The notes below the pieces were generated by a model. That model saw nothing but the letters and a program-made list of their open reading frames with translations. It searched no databases and was not told the origin of the DNA. The position numbers and the translations under genes were made by a program. Shown here one piece after another: positions 15,770 to 22,795 of a stretch of 48,442 nt of DNA (position 1 is its first letter; each line of letters opens with the position of its first letter). Origin of the DNA: Candidatus Aquidulcis sp. (lineage in GTDB: Bacteria; Chloroflexota; Anaerolineae; UBA4142); the NCBI GenBank assembly GCA_020723345.1, contig DYJA01000050.1, forward strand, positions 1 to 48,442. Direction: 5' to 3'.

Positions 15770-15812
15770 GGACACTGATAAACAAACTGAAATCTGTGTT
15801 CATCCGTGTCCA
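15770..15812. repeat. Palindrome, GGACACTGATAAAC family
   Basis: GGACACTGATAAACA faces TCTGTGTTCATCCGTGTCC. Related to the inner element at 2034-2106 and a fragment at about 4375-4404. It occupies the hgcB-arsM spacer. Confidence 0.75.
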
Positions 15813-15830
15813 ATGAATGTATATTTGTCA

Positions 15831-16097
15831 TCAACCGCAGGTGGCTTGTTGCTTGCGCGTCAACGCCGCGGCGATCATCGCGGCAGCGCAACCGACGCCG
15901 CTGTCCACTTGGATCGCGCCGAACGGACAATTGACCTGACACGCGCCACATTCCATACACGCGTCGCCGTGGACGACGTAAATCGTGCGGCTGTTTTGCG
16001 CGAACACGCCGTGCGGACAAACGTCCACGCAGATCCCGCAACCGGTACACGCTTCCGCATCGAACTTGAGAGTGTTGAGTGCAGACACGCCGACCAT
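15831..16097 (-). CDS. hgcB: HgcB, ferredoxin partner of mercury methylation
   Basis: 88 residues with two 4Fe-4S motifs, C17-x2-C20-x2-C23-x3-C27P and C47-x2-C50-x2-C53-x3-C57P. CMECGACQVNCPFGAI followed by DSGVGCAAAMI (Cys70) and a C-terminal Cys87 is the HgcB pattern rather than a generic ferredoxin. It is thought to reduce the HgcA corrinoid so that it can accept and transfer a methyl group. The start overlaps the hgcA stop: ATG 16097 (TGATG) has GGAGG 6 nt upstream, with another ATG at 16100. Confidence 0.95.
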   Translation of the reverse strand: MVGVSALNTLKFDAEACTGCGICVDVCPHGVFAQNSRTIYVVHGDACMECGACQVNCPFGAIQVDSGVGCAAAMIAAALTRKQQATCG

Positions 16098-17095
16098 CAT
16101 GCGCCTCCCAGAATTTTGATCGCCGCGCGCACAATCGTCAACGCGATGCCCGCGCCGAACAGCCAAGCCATAACGGGAATGTACGCGAATATTTCGCGCC
16201 GGACGCCCGTCCGCGAGGTGAACGTCGTCGAGCCGGTGAAATTCAGCGTGATGAACGCGGTAATCGGCGGGAGTGTCAACAGCCAGGTCAGCGCGCCAGT
16301 CGCGCGGAGCCACATCGCCGCGTTCGGATTCGACAGAAACGCGATCAGCGCGAACGGCAACGCGACGATTCCGCCGAGAATCAAGCCCTTGGTGCTGAAC
16401 GCGTGCGTCGGCAGCCAGGGCAACAGAATCGGAAAAAGAACTGTGCCTGCCAAGATTGCCGCGATGATGGCTGGCGATGATACGAATCCTCCAATCAAGT
16501 CCAGCACGATAACCACGATCAACACCGGCAGCACCGCGACCAGTTCGACCGGAATCAGAACGATGCGATCACGCAACGGGAAATGAACGCGCCGCATTTC
16601 CGGCGTGGCTTGATGCGTCTTGAGGTACTCCGGCAAATCCGTCGCGCGCACCGGACCGTATTCGATTTTGAACTGCGTCCGTTTCGTGACTAAATGCGCC
16701 GCCACGCCCGGCGCGCCGAGTTGCGGCAGAATCAACGTGCGATGATGTACGACATCCTTCAACCCGGTTGCTTCAATGCGCTGCACCAATTCGTCCGTGC
16801 CAAACGTTCCTTTGCCCGCCGCGCACCAGACGTTGATCCCGTCCGTGTCGAGCACCAAAATGTAACTGTCCCTGCCTGCCAGCGCCTCGCGCAGCGCGTC
16901 GAAACTGAGCGTATAGTTCGCGCTGACGAACACGGGCGAGTCCGCTGTGGGCTTGCCCAACGCGTACAGCCCCGGCGCGACGCGATGTCCGCTGCGATTG
17001 ATCGCCCAGCGCGCCAGAAAATGGTCCCACCGATTGCCCAACATGATCGCGCTGGTCGTCGGTCGGACAACTCGATGGTCGGTTGCTCCCGTCAT
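16097..17095 (-). CDS. hgcA: HgcA, corrinoid protein of mercury methylation
   Basis: 332 residues. Transfers a methyl group to Hg(II), forming methylmercury. The N-terminal corrinoid domain has PGLYALG and NYTLSFDALREAL and the diagnostic cap helix N88-V-W-C-A-A-G-K95, in which Cys91 is the expected lower cobalt ligand. From about residue 172 five hydrophobic segments form the membrane domain. Both halves and the length fit HgcA; a generic CO dehydrogenase corrinoid protein lacks the membrane half. AAGGAGG lies 6 nt before ATG 17095. Immediately followed by hgcB. An operator-like block shared with arsR precedes it. Confidence 0.97.
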   Translation of the reverse strand: MTGATDHRVVRPTTSAIMLGNRWDHFLARWAINRSGHRVAPGLYALGKPTADSPVFVSANYTLSFDALREALAGRDSYILVLDTDGINVWCAAGKGTFGTDELVQRIEATGLKDVVHHRTLILPQLGAPGVAAHLVTKRTQFKIEYGPVRATDLPEYLKTHQATPEMRRVHFPLRDRIVLIPVELVAVLPVLIVVIVLDLIGGFVSSPAIIAAILAGTVLFPILLPWLPTHAFSTKGLILGGIVALPFALIAFLSNPNAAMWLRATGALTWLLTLPPITAFITLNFTGSTTFTSRTGVRREIFAYIPVMAWLFGAGIALTIVRAAIKILGGA

Positions 17096-17117
17096 CTGCC
17101 GCCTCCTTGCAAAGAGA

Positions 17118-17145
17118 TATTGACGTATTTAAGTTTGTCTATATG
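17118..17145 (-). promoter_or_regulatory. Operator-like block upstream of hgcA
   Basis: A 28-nt block, ATATTGACG...TGTCTATAT on the plus strand, 24/28 identical and in the same orientation as the block that overlaps the arsR promoter (17627-17654). It starts 23 nt before the hgcA start codon. The dyad is less perfect than in the arsR copy. Likely binding site of the ArsR protein; this is inference. Confidence 0.75.
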
Positions 17146-17156
17146 TCGGTTGAAGA

Positions 17157-17177
17157 AAAAGCCGCCTGCGAGCGGCT
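17157..17177 (-). terminator. Intrinsic terminator after arsR
   Basis: On the reverse strand AGCCGC (17172-17177) pairs with GCGGCT (17160-17165) followed by TTTTC. It lies between arsR and the hgcA operator and implies separate transcripts for arsR and hgcAB, or partial read-through. Confidence 0.75.
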
Positions 17178-17255
17178 CGCGTTCGTAGTGTGCGCTTCGA
17201 GCGCACGACCGCCAAAGCGGTACTCCGAACCGCACTTGAGCGAACTGCGCGAACG

Positions 17256-17591
17256 CTAGGCGCGCGCCTTGCGCGCTGACTTGGGAAGCCGAATGCTAAG
17301 CAACTTGCCGGGCGCGAATTTTGCCCACAACATTCCGCAGCACTCGTCCACGTTTTCGGCGTTGAGCGAGTACAAAATCTCCTTGCCCTCGCGCCGACTG
17401 TTGACCAGCCCTTCGTGCTTGAGAATCTTGAGATGGTGCGAGATCGTCGGTTGGGAAGAACGTTCGAACGCGGCGACGATGTCGTTGACGCGCAGCTCGC
17501 CTTTCTTCTGAAGCATTTGCAGTATATCTTGCCGCGTCGCGTCGCCCAACGCGCGGCAGAACGCGACGCAATCAATTCCAGCCACAGTCAC
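17256..17591 (-). CDS. ArsR/SmtB-family metalloregulator
   Basis: 111 residues with the winged-helix core LGDATRQDILQMLQKKGELR, SSQPTISHHLKILKHEGLV and the wing RREGKEILYSL. Cysteines at 8, 12 and the pair 84-85 (VDECCG) could bind arsenite, mercury or another thiophilic metal. Such regulators leave DNA when metal binds. GTG 17591 or GTG 17585 is the start; the second has GAAGG 5-6 nt upstream. First gene of the metal island, with a near-consensus promoter overlapped by a dyad. Confidence 0.95.
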   Translation of the reverse strand: MTVAGIDCVAFCRALGDATRQDILQMLQKKGELRVNDIVAAFERSSQPTISHHLKILKHEGLVNSRREGKEILYSLNAENVDECCGMLWAKFAPGKLLSIRLPKSARKARA

Positions 17592-17625
17592 CTTCGATCC
17601 AGACGCGGCGCGGGCGCGCCGTGAA

Positions 17626-17647
17626 CATATTGACGAATTTCAATATG
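17626..17647 (-). promoter_or_regulatory. Operator dyad at the arsR start site
   Basis: CATATTGA (17626-17633) and TCAATATG (17640-17647), a perfect 8-bp dyad with a 6-nt centre, directly downstream of the arsR -10 box. This layout fits autorepression. Confidence 0.85.
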
Positions 17648-17652
17648 TCTAT

Positions 17653-17680
17653 ATTATACCACAGAAAATCAATTTGTCAA
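17653..17680 (-). promoter_or_regulatory. arsR promoter
   Basis: On the reverse strand TTGACA (17675-17680), 16-nt spacer, TATAAT (17653-17658), with an extended -10 TG. Both hexamers are perfect consensus. The operator dyad begins 6 nt downstream. Confidence 0.9.
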
Positions 17681-17688
17681 GTTTGTCC

Positions 17689-17806
17689 GCCATCGTTTCA
17701 AAACGACGGCTCAACGAGGTGAAAACACGCTGAAACGTGTTGGACGCGACCAACCAATCCGATTTATCGGATTTCTACCTGCGTAAGACGCCGAATTGAT
17801 TCGGCG
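17689..17806. repeat. Row of four short hairpins between arsR and rsmG
   Basis: Four inverted repeats in a row: GCCATCGTTT/AAACGACGGC (17689-17710), AACACG/CGTGTT (17724-17741), AATCCGAT/ATCGGATT (17756-17773) and CGCCGAAT/ATTCGGCG (17789-17806). The last lies 2 nt from the rsmG stop and may help end that transcript, although no T tract is present. No ORF fits the region. Confidence 0.8.
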
Positions 17807-17808
17807 GT

Positions 17809-18609
17809 TCAGAGCGGCTTGCGCTCCGGCACTCCGGCGCGGCGCGGATACTTGTCCGGCGTCGCCGCGACTTTTTCGACGACGACGAGGTGGCGCGGCT
17901 CCAGCCCCGGCAGCTGCACCGGCACAATCTCGTGCATGCGTCCGCCGAGGAGTTCGAGCGCGCGCGCTGCCGCGTGGAGTTCGTCGTCAACCTCCACGCC
18001 CTTTTGCGCGATGAAGACGCCGCCTTGCCGCACGAACGGCAACGCGTACTCGAACAACGTCGCCAAATTCGCGACCGCGCGCGCGACTGCGACGTCGTAC
18101 TGCGCGCGATGCGCCGCGTCGCGCGCGAGGTCTTCGGCGCGCGCGTGGATCGCGACCGTGGCGTGGAGATCGAGTTGCTCAATGACGTGCTTGAGGAACG
18201 CGACTTTTTTGCCGGTCGCTTCGAGGAGGGTCACACGCAAATCCGGCAGCGCGATTTTGAGCGGGATGCCCGGAAAACCCGCGCCCGCGCCAATGTCAAT
18301 CAGTCGCACTGTGATTGCGAGGAGCGTCCTGAGCGGAGCAACGTTTTTTGTTGCGGAGTCGAAGGATCGCGACGAAGCAATCCCCGCGCCGCTCGGAGAT
18401 TGCTTCGCTTCGCTCGCAATGGCCGGAGCCACCGACAACGAATCGAGAAAGTGTTTGACGATCACGTCGTCGCGCGCGGTGATCGCCGTGAGGTTGACGC
18501 GCGCGTTCCACGCGACGAGTTCGCGATAGTACATCTCGAACGCGTCGCACTGCGCGGGCGTGAGTTCGACGCCGAGCGCGCGCGCGCCGTCGACGAGAGA
18601 CGTCGTCAT
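17809..18609 (-). CDS. rsmG: 16S rRNA (guanine-527-N7)-methyltransferase with an in-frame repeat insertion
   Basis: 266 residues, longer than the usual 210-240. N-terminal NLTAITARDDVIVKHFLDSL and the SAM site LIDIGAGAGFPGIPLKI, LLEATGKKVAFLKHV are clear RsmG motifs. Between DSLSVAP and VRLIDIGAG about 38 extra residues (63-100) are encoded by a palindromic repeat (18314-18420); the reading frame is kept, so the enzyme may still work, with a loop before the SAM-binding strand. ATG 18609 has AAGGTGGA directly upstream and overlaps the stop of the upstream gene (ATGA). Confidence 0.93.
   Translation of the reverse strand: MTTSLVDGARALGVELTPAQCDAFEMYYRELVAWNARVNLTAITARDDVIVKHFLDSLSVAPAIASEAKQSPSGAGIASSRSFDSATKNVAPLRTLLAITVRLIDIGAGAGFPGIPLKIALPDLRVTLLEATGKKVAFLKHVIEQLDLHATVAIHARAEDLARDAAHRAQYDVAVARAVANLATLFEYALPFVRQGGVFIAQKGVEVDDELHAAARALELLGGRMHEIVPVQLPGLEPRHLVVVEKVAATPDKYPRRAGVPERKPL
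18314..18420. repeat. Palindromic element inserted in rsmG
   Basis: ATTGCGAG at the left faces CTCGCAAT at the right; inside are GAAGCAATC / GATTGCTTC and GCAACG/TGTTGC. About 107 nt. It contains CCTGAGCGGAG and GGAGTCGAAGGA, words shared with 10379-10434. Its translation (IASEAKQSP, CERSEAI in another frame) is typical of dispersed palindromes seen in several bacterial groups. Confidence 0.9.
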
Positions 18610-18866
18610 TCCACCTTGATGCGCGTCGCTTTCGCCGCGGTTTTGTCCTTTTCCGCCTTTTCGAGTTTCTCGATGCGCGCGTCGATCAGCGAGCGCCACG
18701 CCAGCAACATTTCGCGCTGTGCGGCGCGGCGATGCGTGCGGAATTCTTCGGGGAACAATTCGCCGCGCCCCTCTTTCATCTCTTTGCGGAATGCTTTGAT
18801 CGCAGCGGCGAGATGATCTTCCCAGGTTTTTTCTTTTTCTTCTTTTTCTTCGTCCGGCTTTGCCAT
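18606..18866 (-). CDS. Small charged hypothetical protein upstream of rsmG
   Basis: 86 residues, very rich in K, E and R (MAKPDEEKEEKEKTWEDHLA), largely helical in appearance, no membrane segment or cysteine. ATG 18866 has a GGAGGA ribosome site 6 nt upstream. Its stop overlaps the rsmG start by 4 nt, so the two are translationally coupled. The family is not recognised. Confidence 0.75.
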   Translation of the reverse strand: MAKPDEEKEEKEKTWEDHLAAAIKAFRKEMKEGRGELFPEEFRTHRRAAQREMLLAWRSLIDARIEKLEKAEKDKTAAKATRIKVE

Positions 18867-18881
18867 TTTTTCCTCCAGTCC

Positions 18882-19745
18882 TCAATCCTCCACCGGCGCG
18901 TCGCGTTTTTCGGCGCGCGGTGGAACGCGTCGTTCCACGCGCGGCGCGACGCGCGCGGCAATCGTCTCTTCGATGAAATCGACCGGATGCACGGCGGCGA
19001 GTCCCGCGTTCTCTTCAAAGATCACGCGCGGTCGTCCCGTCTGCGCGCTGACCGCGACATCTTGATACGGCACGTATGCTTGCACGACGCCGATCAAATA
19101 CGGCGCGATTTGCGGCTTGGTTCCTTCAAGCGCGATCGCTTCGGGTTTCAAGACGACGGGACCGCCGCTGTTGCCGGGAAATACGAACGCGTCGACGAGA
19201 AAAATCTTGCTCGACCGCGCCAACAGATCGCGCACGCGCGCGAGCGCGCCGCTGCGGACGATCACCGCGTTGCGATGCTGTCCGACGAGTCCCATCGGAA
19301 AACCAAGCACGTACGCAAAATCGCCTTCGGTCACGCCCAGCGCGTTCAGCGCGTCAATCGTCGCGCTGTGCTGATCGCCTTGAAAGTACGCGACTTGCAT
19401 TCCGCTTTCTTGCAGCAAATCAAAATTGATCGGCATCACCGCGACGTCCACTTCGGCGTCGGGGTGCGTGAACCAGAGCGGCTTGTTTTCGTCAAAGAGA
19501 CTGAGATCGAATTCGCGCGCGTGCTTGTCGGCTTGCGGATTGCAGCGCAGGTACGCCTTGTTCAAACCGGCGAGAACGTGGCGATTTGTCACAAGGTAAA
19601 CGCGATAATCTGTCACGCGCCGCGCCGCGTCGAACAATGGATGCCCGTACAAAAATCCCGATGCGATCCAGCGACGTTCGCCTTCGGCATCGTCGGTTCC
19701 GATCGCGACGACGCAATCAGTGAAGAAGGGCGGGATGAGTGCCAT
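18882..19745 (-). CDS. Trypsin-like serine peptidase, cytosolic form
   Basis: 287 residues. VTNRHVL carries the catalytic His, DVAVM the Asp, and FVFPGNSGGPVVL the Ser, in the order of chymotrypsin-fold (S1) peptidases. There is no signal peptide and no PDZ domain, so it is not a standard DegP. The C-terminal 30 residues are Arg/Pro-rich. It precedes the small charged protein and rsmG by a few nucleotides on the same strand. Substrate unknown. Confidence 0.85.
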   Translation of the reverse strand: MALIPPFFTDCVVAIGTDDAEGERRWIASGFLYGHPLFDAARRVTDYRVYLVTNRHVLAGLNKAYLRCNPQADKHAREFDLSLFDENKPLWFTHPDAEVDVAVMPINFDLLQESGMQVAYFQGDQHSATIDALNALGVTEGDFAYVLGFPMGLVGQHRNAVIVRSGALARVRDLLARSSKIFLVDAFVFPGNSGGPVVLKPEAIALEGTKPQIAPYLIGVVQAYVPYQDVAVSAQTGRPRVIFEENAGLAAVHPVDFIEETIAARVAPRVERRVPPRAEKRDAPVED

Positions 19746-19754
19746 AATTTTCTC

Positions 19755-20108
19755 TCAGCGTAACGGCAGGTACCGTACCTGCCCTTCCCATTCGTTTTCC
19801 AAACTACATTCGGCTAACAACAAAATATCTTCGATCGCATGTCCAATCGAAACCGCGCGGCTGACTTCGAACACGCCAGGCATTGGCATGCTTGCGCGAA
19901 CGCGTTCGTACGCGTAACGCGTGAAAGTTGTAACGTCGTGCGTAAGAATGACGCGACCTGCGTGCGCTGCCCATTCCAAGATCGTGGGATCGTCCGCGCC
20001 AGATAATCCGACATCCTGGACGCGAACCACATCGAGGGTTGGCTCGCGACGTCGCAAGCCGCGCACGATGTCTCCGCTGAAGTTTTCATCCGCGACAAGA
20101 TGCAGCAT
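19755..20108 (-). CDS. DUF5615 PIN-like protein (putative toxin)
   Basis: 117 residues beginning MLHLVADENFSGDIVRGLRR, with ILEWAAHAGRVILTHDVTTF; the N-terminal ADENF acidic residue and TxD motif mark the DUF5615 PIN-like fold, usually the RNase-like partner of a DUF433 protein. It starts 3 nt after the DUF433 stop, so both form one unit. Toxin activity is inferred from the family. Confidence 0.88.
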   Translation of the reverse strand: MLHLVADENFSGDIVRGLRRREPTLDVVRVQDVGLSGADDPTILEWAAHAGRVILTHDVTTFTRYAYERVRASMPMPGVFEVSRAVSIGHAIEDILLLAECSLENEWEGQVRYLPLR

Positions 20109-20111
20109 GGC

Positions 20112-20441
20112 TTATGGCATTTCTGTGCGCCGCGCCAAGAGCCGCGCGCGTACACCTTCAGGATTGAATTTAGCTTCGTTCTGTTTGCGGACGTCATTCG
20201 CTTGCCGTCGCCGTTCGCGTAAATATTGCTCGACCTCAACCCGATTTTGCAAGTAATAGCCGATGACCGCGTACACGTCAGCCAGGTTCAGTGACGAATA
20301 CTGTTGCGCGATCTCCTCCGCGGTCGCGCCTTGCTCGAACGCGGACACGACAGTATCCAGCGTCACGCGTGTACCGCCGACGCGCAGGACGCCATCCAGG
20401 TAAGTCAATGGAACAACTTGGGTTGGAGTAGATTCGATCAT
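20112..20441 (-). CDS. DUF433 protein (putative antitoxin)
   Basis: 109 residues. VLRVGGTRVTLDTVVSAFEQ followed by GATAEEIAQQYSSLNLADVY is the DUF433 helix-turn-helix-like core; a charged C-terminal tail (YLRERRRQANDVRKQNEAKF) may contact the toxin. ATG 20441 has GAGG 5 nt upstream; a GTG at 20447 is the longer option. First gene of the pair with the DUF5615 protein. Confidence 0.88.
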   Translation of the reverse strand: MIESTPTQVVPLTYLDGVLRVGGTRVTLDTVVSAFEQGATAEEIAQQYSSLNLADVYAVIGYYLQNRVEVEQYLRERRRQANDVRKQNEAKFNPEGVRARLLARRTEMP

Positions 20442-20459
20442 AGTCACCTCACAAACGCG

Positions 20460-21209
20460 CTACACTTTTTCAGCCACGCACATCAGCGACGTGCCAATCG
20501 GCAAGTCCACACGCGACACCAGCGCGGCTTCGACGCGACCGACGCCGCGCAGGATCGCGTTGAGCCACGGCGACACGGGTTCCATTTCGACTTGGTATTC
20601 GTCCTGCGACAAGTGATGCGAGCGCAATTCTTTTTTCGCGCCCAGCCGATTGCGCAGCAAAATCAGCGGCGCGGACATCGGGAAGACGAGAAAGAATCCG
20701 AACGTGACGCGCCGCACGCGAAAACCCGCGCGCTCGACGCGCTCGCGCAGTTCGCGCGACGAATAGCGATGCCGGTGCCCGTTGATCTCGTCGTTGTAAC
20801 TCCACAGCGATTGCAGCGCGGGCACGGAAATCGTGAGAATGCCGCGCGGACGCGCGACGCGGTACGCTTCGCGCAAAATCGCTGCGTCGTCGTCCGTGTG
20901 CTCGATCACGTCGAGCGCGGTGACGAGATCGAACGACGCGTCGGGAAACGGGATCGCGCGCGTCGCGTCGCCTTGCCGCACGTCGTAGCCGCGCGCTTGC
21001 GCCATCGCGACCGGGCGCGCGTCCACTTCAACGCCCTTGACGCGTCCATAGCGCGACAAGTGATGGATCATATTTCCCGCGCCGCAGCCGATGTCGAGCA
21101 CGTCGCCATCGCGGCGCGGCACGTGCGCGTCGAGCAAATTCAAAAGCGACCAGGTGCGCGTCGCAAACCACCAATGTCGATCTTCAGCGAGTTCGATAAT
21201 TGTTGTCAT
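20460..21209 (-). CDS. Class I SAM-dependent methyltransferase
   Basis: 249 residues. VLDIGCGAGNMIHHLSRYGR is the SAM-binding motif I, LVTALDVIEHTDDD motif II/post-I, followed by YRVARPRGILTISVPALQSL. HRHRYSSRELRERVERAGF is common in methyltransferase type 11/12 enzymes near polysaccharide genes. A hydrophobic stretch (FFLVFPMSAPLILL) lies near residue 175. Substrate unknown. It stands upstream of the DUF433 gene on the same strand. Confidence 0.9.
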   Translation of the reverse strand: MTTIIELAEDRHWWFATRTWSLLNLLDAHVPRRDGDVLDIGCGAGNMIHHLSRYGRVKGVEVDARPVAMAQARGYDVRQGDATRAIPFPDASFDLVTALDVIEHTDDDAAILREAYRVARPRGILTISVPALQSLWSYNDEINGHRHRYSSRELRERVERAGFRVRRVTFGFFLVFPMSAPLILLRNRLGAKKELRSHHLSQDEYQVEMEPVSPWLNAILRGVGRVEAALVSRVDLPIGTSLMCVAEKV

Positions 21210-21235
21210 CGCCTGTATTCTACATCAAAGCGGAC

Positions 21236-21306
21236 GCGGTGACAAGGCGACGCGGCGACGCGGAGAACTTGCCCCGCATCACCGTGTCGCCGCGTCTCTG
21301 CGTCCT
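21236..21306. repeat. GCGACGCGG-word palindrome at the nitrilase 3' end
   Basis: GACAAGGCGACGCGGCGACG (from about 21240) faces GTGTCGCCGCGTCTCTGCGTC (to about 21304). The nitrilase stop (21279-21281) is within it, so the last residues (RRDAATR) are repeat-encoded. Confidence 0.75.
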
Positions 21307-22232
21307 GGATTTTCGTTCACGATCAGCTGAAACACATCGCGCCGCGCGTAATGCCCGACCACATCGAAATCGAACTTGCTTTGTGCGACGAGCGCAAGGT
21401 CGAGTTCGGCGTACAGAATTCCTTCCTGATCGAACAACGGTCCCGTGAGCACGCGACCGAGCGGCGAGACGATCGCGCTGCCGCCGCGACACATCACGTC
21501 GGGTTGATTTGCGAGTTCGGCGTAACACGGCAAGTCGGTCGGATACATTGCCTTCGTGACGAACTGATTGCAACCCAGGACAAAGCAGCGTCCCTCAAGC
21601 GCGATGTGAACGAGCGTCGCTTGCCACGCGTCGCGCGCGTCGGCGGTCGGCGCGAAATAAATTTCGACGCCTTTTTGGTACATCGCCGCGCGCGCGAGCG
21701 GCATGTAATTTTCCCAGCAAATCAATCCGCCGACTTTACCGAACTCGGTTTCGATCACGGTGAGCGTCGAGCCATCGCCTTCGCCCCAGATGAGCCGCTC
21801 CGCCGCCGTCGGCTTGAGTTTGCGATGCTTGCCGACGAGTCGTCCGTCGGGCGCGAAGTACAACAACGTGCAATAGAGCGTGCCGCGACTGTTTTCATCG
21901 CGCTCGATCGCGCCGACGACGAGGTACGCGTTCGCTTGCTGCGCGGCTTCGCCCAGTTGTTCCGTCGCGCGGCTTGGCACGTCGACCGCGTTCTCCCAAT
22001 AGCGCTGCCACAAACGCCGACCCTCGGGCGTGCGATTGCCGACGATGACGCCGAACGAAAATCCGCGCGGATACGCGGGGATGAATGCTTCGGGAAAAAG
22101 AATCAGGCGCGCGCCTTGCGCGGCGGCTTCGTGCGTGAGCCGACACGTTTTTTCGATTGTCGCCTCGCGGTCGAACAGCACCGGCGCGGCTTGGACGACG
22201 GCGGCGTGTACGATTGGGGGGTTGTCTCCCAT
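21279..22232 (-). CDS. Nitrilase (carbon-nitrogen hydrolase)
   Basis: 317 residues. Catalytic Glu in ILFPEAFIPAYPRGFSFG, Lys in GKHRKLKPTAAERLIWGEGDG and Cys in VGGLICWENYMPLARAAMY form the E-K-C triad; CWENYMPL is the signature of true nitrilases that turn nitriles into carboxylates and ammonia, rather than amidases. Cytosolic. ATG 22232 has AGGAG about 7 nt upstream. The C-terminus runs into a palindromic repeat that also supplies the stop. Confidence 0.93.
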   Translation of the reverse strand: MGDNPPIVHAAVVQAAPVLFDREATIEKTCRLTHEAAAQGARLILFPEAFIPAYPRGFSFGVIVGNRTPEGRRLWQRYWENAVDVPSRATEQLGEAAQQANAYLVVGAIERDENSRGTLYCTLLYFAPDGRLVGKHRKLKPTAAERLIWGEGDGSTLTVIETEFGKVGGLICWENYMPLARAAMYQKGVEIYFAPTADARDAWQATLVHIALEGRCFVLGCNQFVTKAMYPTDLPCYAELANQPDVMCRGGSAIVSPLGRVLTGPLFDQEGILYAELDLALVAQSKFDFDVVGHYARRDVFQLIVNENPGRRDAATR

Positions 22233-22246
22233 TATTGCTCCTGTGG

Positions 22247-22317
22247 TCGGTCAATCAGGCAATCAGGCGATCAGGCAACCGGTTACCTGGTTGACTGATT
22301 GACCGATTGACCGGTTA
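22247..22317. repeat. Palindrome, GGTCAATCGGTCAATC family (copy 1)
   Basis: GGTCGGTCAATCAGGCAATC...GGCAACCGGTTACCTGGTTG...GATTGACCGATTGACC. It lies between the nitrilase start and the arfB stop. Related copies at 31547-31606, 33137-33227, 33796-33868, 34600-34655 and 47901-47940. Confidence 0.85.
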
Positions 22318-22737
22318 CTCATCGCGCGATACTCGCCCGCGCAACGCCTTTACGCCGCCGCGCTGTTTCTTCCCCGCGAGCCGTCGCTCCTTCGCCGCGC
22401 GCGATGGCTTGGTCTTGCGGCGCGGCTTGGGTGGACGCGCGGCTTGCTGAATGAGCGCGATCAGGCGCGCGCGCGCATCCGCGCGATTCTGTTCCTGCGT
22501 GCGAAAGCGCGCCGCTTCGATGAGGAGGACGCCTTCCGCGTTCACGCGCTTGCCTGCGAGGCGAATCAAGCGCGCGCGAACGTCGTCGGGCAACGAAGGC
22601 GAGTGACGCGCGTCGAAGCGCAATTGCACCGCCGTCGCGACCTTGTTGACGTTCTGCCCGCCGGGTCCCGAGGCGCGGATGAAGGTTTCGTGGAGTTCGG
22701 TTTCGTCGAGCGCGATTGATTGGGTAATTTGGATCAT
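22315..22737 (-). CDS. arfB: Alternative ribosome-rescue factor ArfB (ICT1/YaeJ type)
   Basis: 140 residues. FIRASGPGGQNVNKVATAVQ holds the GGQ motif that hydrolyses peptidyl-tRNA on stalled ribosomes, and the C-terminal tail is rich in Lys/Arg (PPKPRRKTKPSRAAKERR), which enters the mRNA channel. The length and single GGQ domain separate it from RF1/RF2. ATG 22737. Flanked on both sides by palindromic repeats. Confidence 0.95.
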   Translation of the reverse strand: MIQITQSIALDETELHETFIRASGPGGQNVNKVATAVQLRFDARHSPSLPDDVRARLIRLAGKRVNAEGVLLIEAARFRTQEQNRADARARLIALIQQAARPPKPRRKTKPSRAAKERRLAGKKQRGGVKALRGRVSRDE

Positions 22738-22762
22738 GATTTTCTCTCGGCAATCGAAGACC

Positions 22763-22795
22763 GCATACTGAATACTGAAAACTGAATTCTGTTCA
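22763..22795. repeat. CTGAATACTGAAAACTGAATTC repeat fragment
   Basis: Tandem ACTGAA(T/A)-type words, the same family as the outer arms at 1970-2005 and 2139-2170. It fills the space between the arfB start and the ppc stop. Confidence 0.75.
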
